Assembly: GCF_015767675.1 (NCBI RefSeq) | Contig: NZ_CP065217.1 | Span: 2,604,001 to 2,668,000, forward strand | Reading direction: 5' to 3' | Source of the DNA: Vibrio navarrensis | GTDB taxonomy: Bacteria > Pseudomonadota > Gammaproteobacteria > Enterobacterales > Vibrionaceae | Length of the DNA stretch: 64,000 bases | In this document: positions 38,780-47,981 of the stretch, piece by piece | How the letters are laid out: each line of letters opens with the position of its first letter | How positions within the stretch are numbered: position 1 is the first letter of the stretch | Notes under the pieces: model-generated | The model's input: the letters and a program-made list of their open reading frames with translations, nothing else | What the model was told of the DNA's origin: nothing | The model's database searches: none | Position numbers and translations under genes: made by a program

Positions 38780-39895
38780 TTATTGGTTAACTAGGTTCCA
38801 TTTGGTGTAGTCCCACTTCTGACCACCGCCGCTAAATTGGCTTTGAGGGTAAGTCAGTTTAAGACGCGCTTTGTTTCCGTACTGGTCATAAGCGGTGAAG
38901 CGGTACTCGTTTTGAGAGTCATTAATTGAAGTGTTGCCAGAGAAAAGCAGCTGACTTAGTGTCACAGAACGCAGCTTTTGGTTAACGCGCCACGTTGCTG
39001 TGCGACCTTGGCCAGCAGCGCTGTTCCATACGTATTCGTCTGAAACCGTGCGCTCTCGGCCTGGCTCAAAGATGTAGCCTTTTACTGAGCGGACTCCGTT
39101 TGGACAATTGCTGTAACAGCCAAGCCATTCGTCTCGTAAAAAGACCTTGTCGTTGTTCGACTCTTCCCAGTTATCCATGGCAACTTTGGTCATGGTGATG
39201 GAAGTGTCTGTTGGTGTGATGTAGAAGTTACGAACTTCTGCCTTTTCAAAGTAGAAGCCGTCACCGTCGTCTTTCCAAACTCTTTCACCTGTACCAATGT
39301 CGGCAAACTCAGAAGCGCTGTACTCTTTAGGTTGCACACCTTGGTAGAGAGCACTTTCATCGTATGGGTAAGCACAGCTGTCGTAAACGTTGCCATCCTC
39401 GAACTGGATTTGTGCACAAACTTGGCGGTATTGAGCCGTTTCGTTGCCATATACCCAAGCTGTCAGCTTGTTAGATGCCGTTGAAAGAACGCGTGAGTTA
39501 GGAAGGCTTTCAGCACTGCGATACACGCCGCTGATTTGGTGTGCGTAGTCATTCTCGTTGTATGTGTAGCCCCAACAATCTCGGCCATAGCTACAGTCTT
39601 TGTCTCTGCCTAGTTGGACATCATTGCTCTTTAGGTAAAACGAAATCGAATTCTTTACTTCGTCGTTGCTTACCGTCACCGGCTGACCGTATCGGTCAGC
39701 GAAAGCAACCGTGACATTCAGCTTTGATTGCATTTTCCCATTCGCATAAAAAGGCATCGGGGCACCAAGGCTTTCATTGTGATCAGCTGAGAGCATGATC
39801 GATAAAACCTCATAATCGCTATTGATTGCTGAAAATGTTGATGTTGAAAGCAAGGTTAACGGTAGCGTGAGTAAGTGCTTTTTTAAATGATTCAT
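38780..39895 (-). CDS. Secreted protein of unknown family, first gene of the Rhs operon
   Basis: A 371-residue protein with a Sec signal peptide (HLLTLPLTLLSTSTFS-AIN) and no motif I recognise. It looks beta-rich with four Cys (DCSYGRDCWGY and WLGCYSNCPNG) that could form disulfides, and no membrane segment after the signal. It lies 70 bases upstream of the Rhs shell gene. It may be a partner or carrier of the toxin complex, which is inference from position. AAGGAAATAATA precedes the ATG. Confidence 0.7.
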   Translation of the reverse strand: MNHLKKHLLTLPLTLLSTSTFSAINSDYEVLSIMLSADHNESLGAPMPFYANGKMQSKLNVTVAFADRYGQPVTVSNDEVKNSISFYLKSNDVQLGRDKDCSYGRDCWGYTYNENDYAHQISGVYRSAESLPNSRVLSTASNKLTAWVYGNETAQYRQVCAQIQFEDGNVYDSCAYPYDESALYQGVQPKEYSASEFADIGTGERVWKDDGDGFYFEKAEVRNFYITPTDTSITMTKVAMDNWEESNNDKVFLRDEWLGCYSNCPNGVRSVKGYIFEPGRERTVSDEYVWNSAAGQGRTATWRVNQKLRSVTLSQLLFSGNTSINDSQNEYRFTAYDQYGNKARLKLTYPQSQFSGGGQKWDYTKWNLVNQ

Positions 39896-40264
39896 TATTA
39901 TTTCCTTATGGATGGTGAATATATATTTTTATATCTAAAGAACTGAACTTTTATATTTAAATTGAGATTGTTTTTAATGCCTATCCTGGTTGCTAAACTC
40001 ATAAACTCTTCTTTAAACTGTAATTCCTCCATTATGATGAATATTTCACTGTCACTTTATTCAAGTGAATTATAATACATTCACATAAGCTAATGGCTAA
40101 TGTGGTTTTTTCTAACTCTTATCATATTCATAATTCGTGCTTAAGACATTGTATGATTGGAATTCAATGTCCGCCGAGTTTATAATGAGTGGCGACTTTT
40201 CTGTAATTACTCGCGGTAATTTCTGATAAAATCCAACACCTACCTTTCGCATTAACTATTGGCA
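39896..40264. other. AT-rich upstream region of the Rhs operon
   Basis: About 370 bases without a gene. It must hold the promoter of the 38.8-39.9 kb operon. Several TATAAT-like stretches occur, but no single promoter can be chosen. No operator is recognised. Confidence 0.45.
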
Positions 40265-40770
40265 TCACTTATGTTCATACAGGAAACGTATTTCGGAGTT
40301 TGATATTTTCTGCGCAATATCTATCTGTTCACTTGCGTATGAATAATAAGTACTAGTTATATATGAACAATTAAAAACACCTAGAAAGTAAGAACAGGAG
40401 GGGGACGGCCGTTCATCGATGGCGGTTTCTTTCCAAATATCCTGCAGTGAAACTTCAATTTCGTAATCGCCAAAATTAATTGTGTCTTTATCTTTTAAAG
40501 CGATATCTATTCTATTTTCCACATGACTTACTGAGCTGTTAATAAATAAACCATTAATTGATAGATATCTTAATAAAAAGTCATTTCCAAAATTTGATAT
40601 CTCACCATGCACGACTGAAATAATGCGTTCAGGATCGGGAAGAACCCAGTAACAAGAATCAGCACGACCAAATTTAATTGAGCAATGTTCCTCTGCAGAA
40701 GATAAAGTAAAAACTCTGTAGCTCTGGTGTGAACTTGTGAAAACTAGTAATGGAAAGCACTACGCCCATA
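40265..40770 (-). pseudogene. Frameshifted, truncated T6SS-type FHA domain protein
   Basis: From an ATG at 40770 (AGAGG 5 bases before) the frame reads MGVVLSITSFHKFTPELQSF. After a one-base shift in a TTTTT run near 40710-40720 the other frame continues EEHCSIKFGRADSCYWVLPD then VVHGEISNFGNDFLLRYLS. This is the FHA domain seen at the start of T6SS FHA proteins (normally GRADSC.W.LPDP.R..S..HGEI and LS.NGLFIN). The rest of the long FHA protein is missing. No other T6SS gene is in the window. Confidence 0.7.
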
Positions 40771-41230
40771 TCAACCTCTAGCCATTGTCTATTTTATACT
40801 TTTTTAATTTCCAAGCATCACGCGCAAAATACAGTGACTCTGTGGCATTATTGACATACAAATCAACAGTTCGGAAACCATTCTTAATATTTACAAATAA
40901 TTAATTTTTAATTCAATTCAAAGTTTCCACATAAAACAAAATCTAGAACCCAGATCAAATTTTTAATATTTTGCATTTTGTTAATAGTTAATTTGCCGTT
41001 AATTGTATCGAACTTTAGTTCATCACACTTATATTTATTCGAAGTTTGTGGATATAGTAATGACCATTTTTAGCTAAGAGTCTAATCAACATAAATGATC
41101 CGTCATTCCGCAGCTAATTCCAGAATTCAAATAGTGTGATCTAGCGAACATTTGTTAATAAAAACGACGACACCATCTTGACCACGATCGACAGTTTTGA
41201 TTTATTGCTGTTATTTGACGCTCTCAAAAT
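40771..41230. other. AT-rich region between the FHA remnant and IS1634 fragment
   Basis: About 460 bases with no coding sequence, RNA or hairpin that I can support. Probably island flank left by rearrangement. Confidence 0.4.
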
Positions 41231-41371
41231 ATGTCTACTAAGCCTGTTATTAAACGCTTAGATCACCTTGGTCTCATTGCCGCCTTTTGTCACGAAATTG
41301 GCCTGCTACGGATGATAGATGCCGTTATCCCAAAATATTCTGACCACAATGTTTCTCATGGTGACGCGGTA
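41231..41371 (+). pseudogene. 5' fragment of an IS1634-family transposase
   Basis: The first 47 codons (KRLDHLGLIAAFCHEIGLLR then PKYSDHNVSHGDAVL) are the DUF4277 N-terminus of IS1634-family transposases. The gene is cut at 41372 by the IS10-like element. Its continuation is not found on the far side. Confidence 0.8.
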
Positions 41372-42709
41372 CTGAGGGATCCCCTCATAAATCACCCAGC
41401 GCATAACCATATTGGTGAAGTTGCCGTGTGAGCTCTGCCCCTGCATATAGTCGTTCTAACGTTGTGATTTCGTAGTTTGACCTTCGTAGAACTTCCATAC
41501 CCAAGCGAACGGTTGATAATACATTCCTTGTTCGCACGGTATTCGCCTGGAAGTGCCTGTCCCAGCCTTGCTTTTGAGCATGCAAACCCGCTAGCCAAAA
41601 CATGAGTTGTAACATGAGTGCGATCAGTAAAATAATGTCGAAGCGCTCTGGGCTGTTAGTTCGGCTTTGTCTTAGACCTAGCCCGTAAACTGGACTCTTT
41701 AAGTCACGGAAGGTTTCTTCAATTTGCATGCGTTTAGCATAAAGATTGACCAGTTGCTTTGGTGTCCGGGTTGATGGGGGGAAGGTCCGTCGCAAGCACC
41801 CAAGGCTCCTTGGTCGCGGCAGAGTATATTTTCGGTGATGGATGGTGGCAGTTAGTTCGTGTCGAGCGTTGGTTTTTTCTGCCTTTAGGTAACGACTTAT
41901 AGAGTGCCATGTGGCAATGGATTGGATTGGATTGCTCTTAGTGAGTTTTTTGTCGCCTAAAGTTTTAGGTCTACTGGATGCCTGAGCATGCAACTCACTG
42001 ATTGAAATCCAGTTTTCAGAGCCCAGTTCAGCAAACTGAACCTTGCCACGTATTCGACTTAACCAAAACTAACCATACTTTTCAACGGATTTGAACCAAG
42101 GCAACTTAAATCCAGCATCGCTGACGATGAGAGGTGTGACATTAGGCGGTAAAATGTTGGCCAAATCCGCTAGAAACTGGTCATGTGCTGATTTCGAGCA
42201 TTGCTCAGATAAAGGAAACGCTTTTTCATAGAGAGTGATAGAGCGGCCATGCAGTACAATGGATGCCCGTAACGCCATCAATCGTTTGTGTTCACGAATA
42301 TCAGACCAATCGACTAAGACCACGGGCATGGGATTCCCTGAACAAACAAAGCGGGCGTGTCATCGATAGACAGCAAGACGTTCTTTGTGTAGGTGTCGGT
42401 TGCCGAGTAATCGGTCCATGCGTTTAATGTTGTGCTTTGTTCTCGCTTGGTTGGGCAAGTTGCGGCCAAGTTCAGTGAGTGTCAGCGTCTTGCTATCGAG
42501 CAAAGCACGACAGGCTAACATTAAGCGATTGAGTCGCTTTAAGTGGAGTTCAGGGCAGAATTGGTAAAGAGAATCGTGTAGGATATTGAGTTCGCACATC
42601 TTGTTGTCTGGTTGTTGTTTTTTGGCGAAATCATTTGATCACATGACAAGGTGTGCATCCAGCTTAAATTAATGATTTTTTTTCTAAAAATCATTAGGGG
42701 ATTCCTCAG
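41372..42709 (-). mobile_element. IS10-like (IS4 family) element, 1338 bp, inactive
   Basis: The left end CTGAGGGATCCCCTCATAAA and the right end (complement) CTGAGGAATCCCCTAATGAT match IS10 termini. Length is close to IS10 (about 1.33 kb). The 9-bp flanks (GACGCGGTA and CGCAGAATT) do not match, so there has been a deletion or rearrangement next to it. The transposase is broken. Confidence 0.88.
41385..42599 (-). pseudogene. IS10-like transposase with two Trp nonsense codons and a frameshifted stretch
   Basis: Three pieces together cover an IS10-type transposase. They start MCELNILHDSLYQFCPELHL, continue PVVLVDWSDIREHKRLMALR, and end RMQIEETFRDLKSPVYGLGL. TGA replaces TGG in VYRWHARF (near 42358), and TAG replaces TGG in YGWFWLSR (near 42069). 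Residues after SNPI are read in a shifted frame until the TPKQLVN segment. The DDE residues would be present if repaired. Confidence 0.85.
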
Positions 42710-42754
42710 CGCAGAATTAGCGTTTAACGAGTTCAAGAAACAATGCGACTTACT

Positions 42755-43639
42755 GGGGACAGTTGATCTTTGCTGTACATATTTCGCTCAACAATACATC
42801 GGCAGCCACATTATCGTAAACGCCAGTGATACCATACTGGCGTAATTTCTTGCTAACTTATCATATCTCGTTGATATCGCTCGGAAGTGCTTAATTCTCG
42901 CGAAAGCATTCTCTACCAAATGTCGATACTTATAGAGACACCAATCCATGCTTTCTTTGTCGATATCTTGTCCATAATTTCGCTTCGGTATAACGGTTTC
43001 ACCACCTTTAGAGTCAACATAAGCCCTTAAAGCTTCACTGTCATAGCCTTTATCAGCGATAAATACGTTGACCTCCTTAAGGTTGTCAACAAGGCTCTCG
43101 GCACGAGCAATATCATTTCTCTGGCCTTCTGATAGCTCAAAATAGATTGGTAATCCGCCGCTATCCACAACCAAATGAATTTTCGTTGAGTTACCGCCGC
43201 GACTCTTTCCAATACACTCATTATCTGGTGTCGCTGCTCCTGTACTATGCTGATGAGCTTTGACTATTGAGCCGTCTGCAAACACCCAGTCATAATCGGA
43301 AAGTTTTGATAACTCTTTGAATAAGATATCTAACAGGCCTTTCTTCGACCACAGGTTAAAGCGACGATAAACCGTGTTCCAGTCCCCAAACTCTTTGGGA
43401 AGATCACGCCATGTAACTCCTGTCCGCATGCGGTAAAGAATCCCTTCAACGGTCATTCTATGTTCAGATTTATTATAAATGCGGCCAGTGTTTTTCATTA
43501 CTTGAAGTAGCTTTTGCCACCGCTTATCAGTTAGCATTAGTCTCGGCATGGTATGGAGTTACAGTTTATTTTTGGCGAAACAAATTATAACGCCTTACCA
43601 TGCTGCTCAAAAAGCCATCACGAAAGGTCAACACGCCCT
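42755..43639 (-). mobile_element. IS5-family insertion sequence (about 885 bp)
   Basis: The transposase is bracketed by imperfect ~20-bp inverted ends, GGGGACAGTTGATCTTTGCTG at 42755 and GGGCGTGTTGACCTTTCGTG (complement) ending near 43639. The exact ends and target duplication are uncertain by a few bases. Confidence 0.7.
42788..43549 (-). CDS. IS5-family transposase
   Basis: A 253-residue intact transposase. The N-terminal DUF4096-type part contains RMRTGVTWRDLPKEFGDWNT. The DDE core has DWVFADGSIVKAHQHS, FIADKGYDSEALRAYV and the C-terminal YRHLVENAFARIKHFRAIST. One frame, so it belongs to the single-ORF (IS1031/IS427-like) type. Function is intact on paper. Confidence 0.93.
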   Translation of the reverse strand: MPRLMLTDKRWQKLLQVMKNTGRIYNKSEHRMTVEGILYRMRTGVTWRDLPKEFGDWNTVYRRFNLWSKKGLLDILFKELSKLSDYDWVFADGSIVKAHQHSTGAATPDNECIGKSRGGNSTKIHLVVDSGGLPIYFELSEGQRNDIARAESLVDNLKEVNVFIADKGYDSEALRAYVDSKGGETVIPKRNYGQDIDKESMDWCLYKYRHLVENAFARIKHFRAISTRYDKLARNYASMVSLAFTIMWLPMYC

Positions 43640-43676
43640 AGGTTTAAAACCGACTTTATGTAACACATTACTCAAG

Positions 43677-44645
43677 TCACGAAACGGTTTTCAATTTCGG
43701 ATCGGGTTCGCTCATAAAACCAACGAACTCTAAGTAGTTTTCGGCCACCTCCTTAAACATCTTCTGTCGCGGATTCGCTTTATGAAATGACAAATAGACA
43801 GGGATACAGATCTCACTGACAGATTTGACCAACTGTAACTCAATACCTCGCATCGCAAACTCGCGTTCTGCAACTCGATTTAATAACAACAACGAAGGAA
43901 CAGACTTCGATAAGCAGCAAAGACTCTCGATGTCAGGCAGCAAGATTGGCGATAGCTTTCCAAGTTCAGCGCAAGCGGCGTTACAAAATAGGTCTTCGAT
44001 AAAATGAGTCGCTTCCAACTCAGTCCCTGAACTCAAGGTCGCAAGATGATGAATATCAACACCAAGCTTCTGCCCAGCTTGAAAGTGTTCTTTATGCATG
44101 TAAAACGCGTAGCAATCGGTATAAATGTGGCGATTTTCAATCGATCGCGATGAAAATCGGTGGTAGGAAAGTACCACATCTAAATCCCCCACTTGCAGCT
44201 GTCGATGTATTTCTAGCTCATCAAGAGATTCGCAACTCACCATAACGGATATACGACTATCCAATATTTTTTCTGCATATTGAGACAGGATGTCACCGCA
44301 TATGCCTGCTTTAACCTGCGGTGCAACGTGAAGTTTTAACGTTTGCCGACTTTGGTACTGTTGAAACTCATAGTTCAGTTTTACCAGTAACCCACTGACA
44401 TCCACTTCTCGACGAAGGCGCTCACCTTCTTTGGTAAGAGAGAAAGTATTGCAATCTGAATATATCAGTTTCCTCTCTAAAATATTTTCAAGCTGATCGA
44501 TTGAACGAGAAAGGCGAGTGAGAGGGATTCCCATCTTTTTTGCAGTCGCTCTTAAACCTCGACATCGACAAACCAAATCAAAATGTACGAGCAAAGTCGT
44601 GACAACAGAAATATGTTCTTGCGACATTTGATGCTTCTGATCCAT
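43677..44645 (-). CDS. LysR-type transcriptional regulator
   Basis: A 322-residue protein with an N-terminal winged helix-turn-helix (LRATAKKMGIPLTRLSRSID, then QLENILERKLIYSD) and a periplasmic-binding-like effector domain. The HTH is divergent from typical LysR. The start at 44645 has AGGTG five bases before it. Upstream in-frame methionines are less likely. A truncated divergent ORF (44937) may be what is left of its target. No ligand is suggested. Confidence 0.85.
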   Translation of the reverse strand: MDQKHQMSQEHISVVTTLLVHFDLVCRCRGLRATAKKMGIPLTRLSRSIDQLENILERKLIYSDCNTFSLTKEGERLRREVDVSGLLVKLNYEFQQYQSRQTLKLHVAPQVKAGICGDILSQYAEKILDSRISVMVSCESLDELEIHRQLQVGDLDVVLSYHRFSSRSIENRHIYTDCYAFYMHKEHFQAGQKLGVDIHHLATLSSGTELEATHFIEDLFCNAACAELGKLSPILLPDIESLCCLSKSVPSLLLLNRVAEREFAMRGIELQLVKSVSEICIPVYLSFHKANPRQKMFKEVAENYLEFVGFMSEPDPKLKTVS

Positions 44646-44936
44646 AAAATCACCTATTTTCATTGCCCACTTATTGACCAATAAGATAAATAAAAATACA
44701 AACTTATCCCAACTCTAAACCAGAAACAGTATGTTCCAATTAATAGTAAATAGAAGATAAAATAAATAAACCAATAAAAATCAATTCAATACTTATTTAT
44801 TTGTAATAAAATTAAGATATGAACAATTCTAGCTGTTAAGATAACTGAAGCGTGGATTAGGTTAATCAATACAAGCCAGAAAATGAAAAGCCCAGTCTAG
44901 TTTATTAATTTAACAATCAAATCATTAAAGGAAAAT
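44646..44936. other. AT-rich divergent interval upstream of the LysR-type gene
   Basis: Very AT-rich non-coding DNA with no clear hairpin. It would hold the promoter of the regulator and of any divergent gene. Confidence 0.4.
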
Positions 44937-45056
44937 ATGAAAATAGTTGCATCACAATTAGAATTTATAGAGACTTTAAAAACAAGAAATAAATATATCT
45001 TCGTGAAGAAAAATTACATTACATCTCTGTCGCTACTATGGAAACTTGTCTTTTAA
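44937..45056 (+). pseudogene. Short 5' gene remnant divergent from the LysR-type gene
   Basis: A 39-codon frame MKIVASQLEFIETLKTRNKY preceded by TTAAAGGAAAAT, a strong ribosome site. It runs into the 3' end of the convergent ankyrin gene. The strong start signal with an abrupt end suggests a gene cut by recombination. It could also be chance. Confidence 0.3.
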
Positions 45057-45608
45057 TAATATTTTGAATTCCGGCTTAGCAAACTGCTCAATAAATTCCT
45101 CTGTTCGTTGTTGTATATGTGGACTGTCACATTTTATTTTCAAAAGTGAGCGAGCGATATCAATCTCCCCTGAGACAATACTCGCCATCAAGGCTGTATT
45201 GCCGCGATAATCGACCAGACAAGGGTCAGCGTTGGCTTCCAGAAGCATGTCTACAATCGGTTTTTGCCCACGAAACGCAGCCACCATTATTGCGCTGTAC
45301 CCTTGCCCATTTTGGAAATTAAGATTCACTTTGGCATCAATAAAAGTTTGCATCATTTCAACATCACCAGTGCGAGCGGCATGAAAAAATGCCAGCGCCA
45401 ATTGTTCCTGAGACTGTTCCTGAGACAAGAGTTCACGACTAGATACATCGCCATAGCTTATAGCTGGTTTACTCGCCTCCGTTGATTCAGCGAACACGCC
45501 ATGGCTAACCACACCCAGCGTAAACATCATTAACCAGATAAACAGCATAATATACCGTTTTAAGCTTAGAGAGGTTATGTCCCCTCGCCAAGATCTTTTT
45601 TGTTGCAT
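45036..45608 (-). CDS. Periplasmic ankyrin-repeat protein (AnkB-like)
   Basis: A 190-residue protein with an N-terminal signal/transmembrane segment (MLFIWLMMFTLGVVSHGVFA) and about three ankyrin repeats (AFFHAARTGDVEMMQTFIDA, then INFQNGQGYSAIMVAAFRGQ-like, then DYRGNTALMASIVSGEIDIA). In Pseudomonas an ankyrin protein next to a periplasmic catalase (katB-ankB) is needed for full catalase activity. The order here is the same, 118 bases downstream of the catalase. The start at 45608 follows GGAACTGATT. Confidence 0.82.
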   Translation of the reverse strand: MQQKRSWRGDITSLSLKRYIMLFIWLMMFTLGVVSHGVFAESTEASKPAISYGDVSSRELLSQEQSQEQLALAFFHAARTGDVEMMQTFIDAKVNLNFQNGQGYSAIMVAAFRGQKPIVDMLLEANADPCLVDYRGNTALMASIVSGEIDIARSLLKIKCDSPHIQQRTEEFIEQFAKPEFKILLKDKFP

Positions 45609-45726
45609 AATCAGTTCCCTAACTAGTCCATTTTTAGAGTTGAATGGAGTGAAAATTAGCGATTGGAAAGCGGCAGGCAATGGCCCAAAACACGGATAAC
45701 TAAACTTTCCAACCGCTAAAGCGAAA

Positions 45727-47304
45727 TTAATGCATTCCCATCATATCTTGAGTGTAAGCTTTCGGATCCAGTCCAAGAGCCTCTCCAACTCTCTGCCCAT
45801 ACTCTTTGTCAGCAAGGTAGAAATAGTTAACCATGGTGTTTTTAACTTGCTCTGAATGTACCTGACTCAACGCATCCCTGAGATTATTCACCAAATTCGT
45901 CCGTTCTTGTGGCGTAAACGAGCGATACAAAATACCTGCTTGATAAAAGTTACGCGGCTGCTTGATCTCTTCTCGGGTCAGATATCCTCGCACCATGTCA
46001 CTATCATCCTTTTCAGTCATCACTTTCTGCTCTTTGACTTGGCTTGGGTTGTAGTTGACCTCTCCTGGCAACTCAGCCGTATTCATTAAGCCATCAATAT
46101 GATAGTTGTTCACTTCAACCAGCGGTTTGTTGGCCGGCAGTTGCTGATAATTCGCCCCTAAGCGATACATCTGCGCATCGGCATAAGAAAAGAGGCGCCC
46201 TTGCAACATTTTGTCTGGCGTAGCAGCAATACCCGCAATCATACGAGAAGGTGCATAAGCGGCCATTTCAGTGTACTGAAAAAAGTTTGGTGGTATTTTA
46301 TCTAGAACTAAAGTACCGAGCTTTTGTTCTGGTACGTCAAACCACTGTTTGGTATCGTCAAAAATATTAAAGTCAAACTTTTTGAGATCCTTGGGTTCAA
46401 TCACCTTAACCATCAGATCCCATTTCGGATAATTCCCTTGAGCGATGTTCTCATAGAGATCACGCGTCATATGGCTGAAGTCTTTACCTTGTATTTCTTG
46501 CGCTTCTTGGCTAGTCAGGTTCTTTATACCTTGCTGAGATTTCCAATGAAACTTGACAAATCTAATATCACCTTCTGCATTGATAAACTTAAATGTGTTC
46601 ACACCAAAACCTTCCATCGTCCGAAATGAAGCGGGCGTTCCGATATCCGAAAACAACCAAGTCAGCGTTTGTGTTGATTCTGGTGTTTTAGAGAAAAAGT
46701 CGAAGAAACGGTTTGGATCTTGAAGATTAGTGACTGGAGACGGCTTGTTAGCGTGAGTAAAATCGGGAAACTTAATCGCATCACGGATAAAAAATGTTGG
46801 TAGATGGTTGCCAACCAAATCCCAGTTACCTGTTTGTGTATAAAATTTTACCGCAAACCCGCGAGGATCACGCGCAGTTTCGGGTGAACCTTTCGAATGG
46901 ATAACGCTAGAAAAACGTACCAAGACAGGCGTTTTTAAGTCTTTCTTACTAAATAGCGAAGCCGCTGTTAACTGAGAGTGGTCATCTGAGGAAATAAAAT
47001 ATCCTTGAGCTCCCGTACCGCGTGGGTGCATAACCCTTTCAGGAATACGCTCACGAACAAAACGCTGCAATTTTTCAATCAACTGCACGTCTTGCAAAAG
47101 AACAGGCCCACTATTTCCTATTGTCAATGAGTTGAAATCATCTAATACAGGGCTACCACCATCTTCCGTGAGAATAAATTCATTCGAATTACTTTCACTA
47201 GCCTGAGTAATAAATGAAAGTGTTATCATTGACACCACCGAAGCACTGATCGCCATCAAAGCGACCTTATTTTTAGACATTGTGATCATATTGACTATAT
47301 TCAT
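45727..47304 (-). CDS. Periplasmic heme catalase (small-subunit type)
   Basis: A 525-residue catalase that dismutates hydrogen peroxide. A signal peptide (ALMAISASVVSMITLSFITQ) precedes the body. The catalytic region ERVMHPRGTGAQGYF has the distal His. The conserved ARDPRGFAVKFYTQTGNWDL and RFFDFFSKTPES follow. The heme-ligand tyrosine lies in the RLFSYADAQMYRLG region. It pairs with the ankyrin gene downstream. GGAAG lies before the chosen ATG at 47304. A later Met start is possible. Export suggests defence against external peroxide. Confidence 0.93.
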   Translation of the reverse strand: MNIVNMITMSKNKVALMAISASVVSMITLSFITQASESNSNEFILTEDGGSPVLDDFNSLTIGNSGPVLLQDVQLIEKLQRFVRERIPERVMHPRGTGAQGYFISSDDHSQLTAASLFSKKDLKTPVLVRFSSVIHSKGSPETARDPRGFAVKFYTQTGNWDLVGNHLPTFFIRDAIKFPDFTHANKPSPVTNLQDPNRFFDFFSKTPESTQTLTWLFSDIGTPASFRTMEGFGVNTFKFINAEGDIRFVKFHWKSQQGIKNLTSQEAQEIQGKDFSHMTRDLYENIAQGNYPKWDLMVKVIEPKDLKKFDFNIFDDTKQWFDVPEQKLGTLVLDKIPPNFFQYTEMAAYAPSRMIAGIAATPDKMLQGRLFSYADAQMYRLGANYQQLPANKPLVEVNNYHIDGLMNTAELPGEVNYNPSQVKEQKVMTEKDDSDMVRGYLTREEIKQPRNFYQAGILYRSFTPQERTNLVNNLRDALSQVHSEQVKNTMVNYFYLADKEYGQRVGEALGLDPKAYTQDMMGMH

Positions 47305-47683
47305 AAATAAACTTCCATTAGATAAAATATCCATACATCAACATAACAGAACAACTGTTATGCTTGAATAATAAATACCACCATTAATTAAACCAATTGT
47401 TTATTCCTATCAGATGAATAGGCAAAGATTTTATTAACCCCCAAGAAAAGTAAAATTAAAAAAAACACTCAAAACGCTAAGTAAAAACATGACCAAAAAT
47501 TAACAAAGCCGAATAAGGAGATAAAATAATACACTTTATTATCAGTTGGTTAACAGGAGCAGTACGGGGATTGATTAGAAATAAAAAATGCCGTTCCTGT
47601 GCCTTTTTCGATCTATTAGACCACATAAGACATCAAGTACGGCATACTTATTTAATGGAAACACAACGTTTCTGAAATTTACC
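47305..47683. other. Non-coding interval upstream of the catalase
   Basis: About 380 AT-rich bases carrying the catalase promoter and the end of the toxin operon. ATGCCGT (near 47589) and ACGGCAT (near 47640) could pair over a long loop. I see no clear OxyR site or terminator. Confidence 0.4.
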
Positions 47684-47926
47684 TTATGATGGCACGCTTT
47701 TTAATAACACTTGAATTATTGGTGATATATCAATCCAAACTTTATATATCAACAAGGATAATATAACCATCAGTACAGTCGTTAACCATTTAGTCAATCG
47801 AGATAATGCAGGAGATAACCAAACTAGTGGTAACGCTAATGGACCAACAACAAACAGCAGGGTTAAAACGAACCCTGCTCGATAAAACCATGGAAAAGAT
47901 GAACTACGATGTTGCTTATAATTCAT
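47684..47926 (-). CDS. Small two-helix membrane protein, candidate immunity protein
   Basis: An 80-residue protein with two hydrophobic helices (AGFVLTLLFVVGPLALPLVW and TTVLMVILSLLIYKVWI) and a basic N-terminus (NYKQHRSSS). It lies 55 bases downstream of the Tat-signal RHS gene in the same direction. The gene after an Rhs toxin is usually its immunity gene, and a membrane protein would suit a toxin exported to the periplasm. Sequence alone does not prove this role. Confidence 0.6.
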   Translation of the reverse strand: MNYKQHRSSSFPWFYRAGFVLTLLFVVGPLALPLVWLSPALSRLTKWLTTVLMVILSLLIYKVWIDISPIIQVLLKSVPS

Positions 47927-47981
47927 AACTTATCTCATCCCCTTAAAAATCATTTAATCATATTAAAACCAATGCCAAAAA

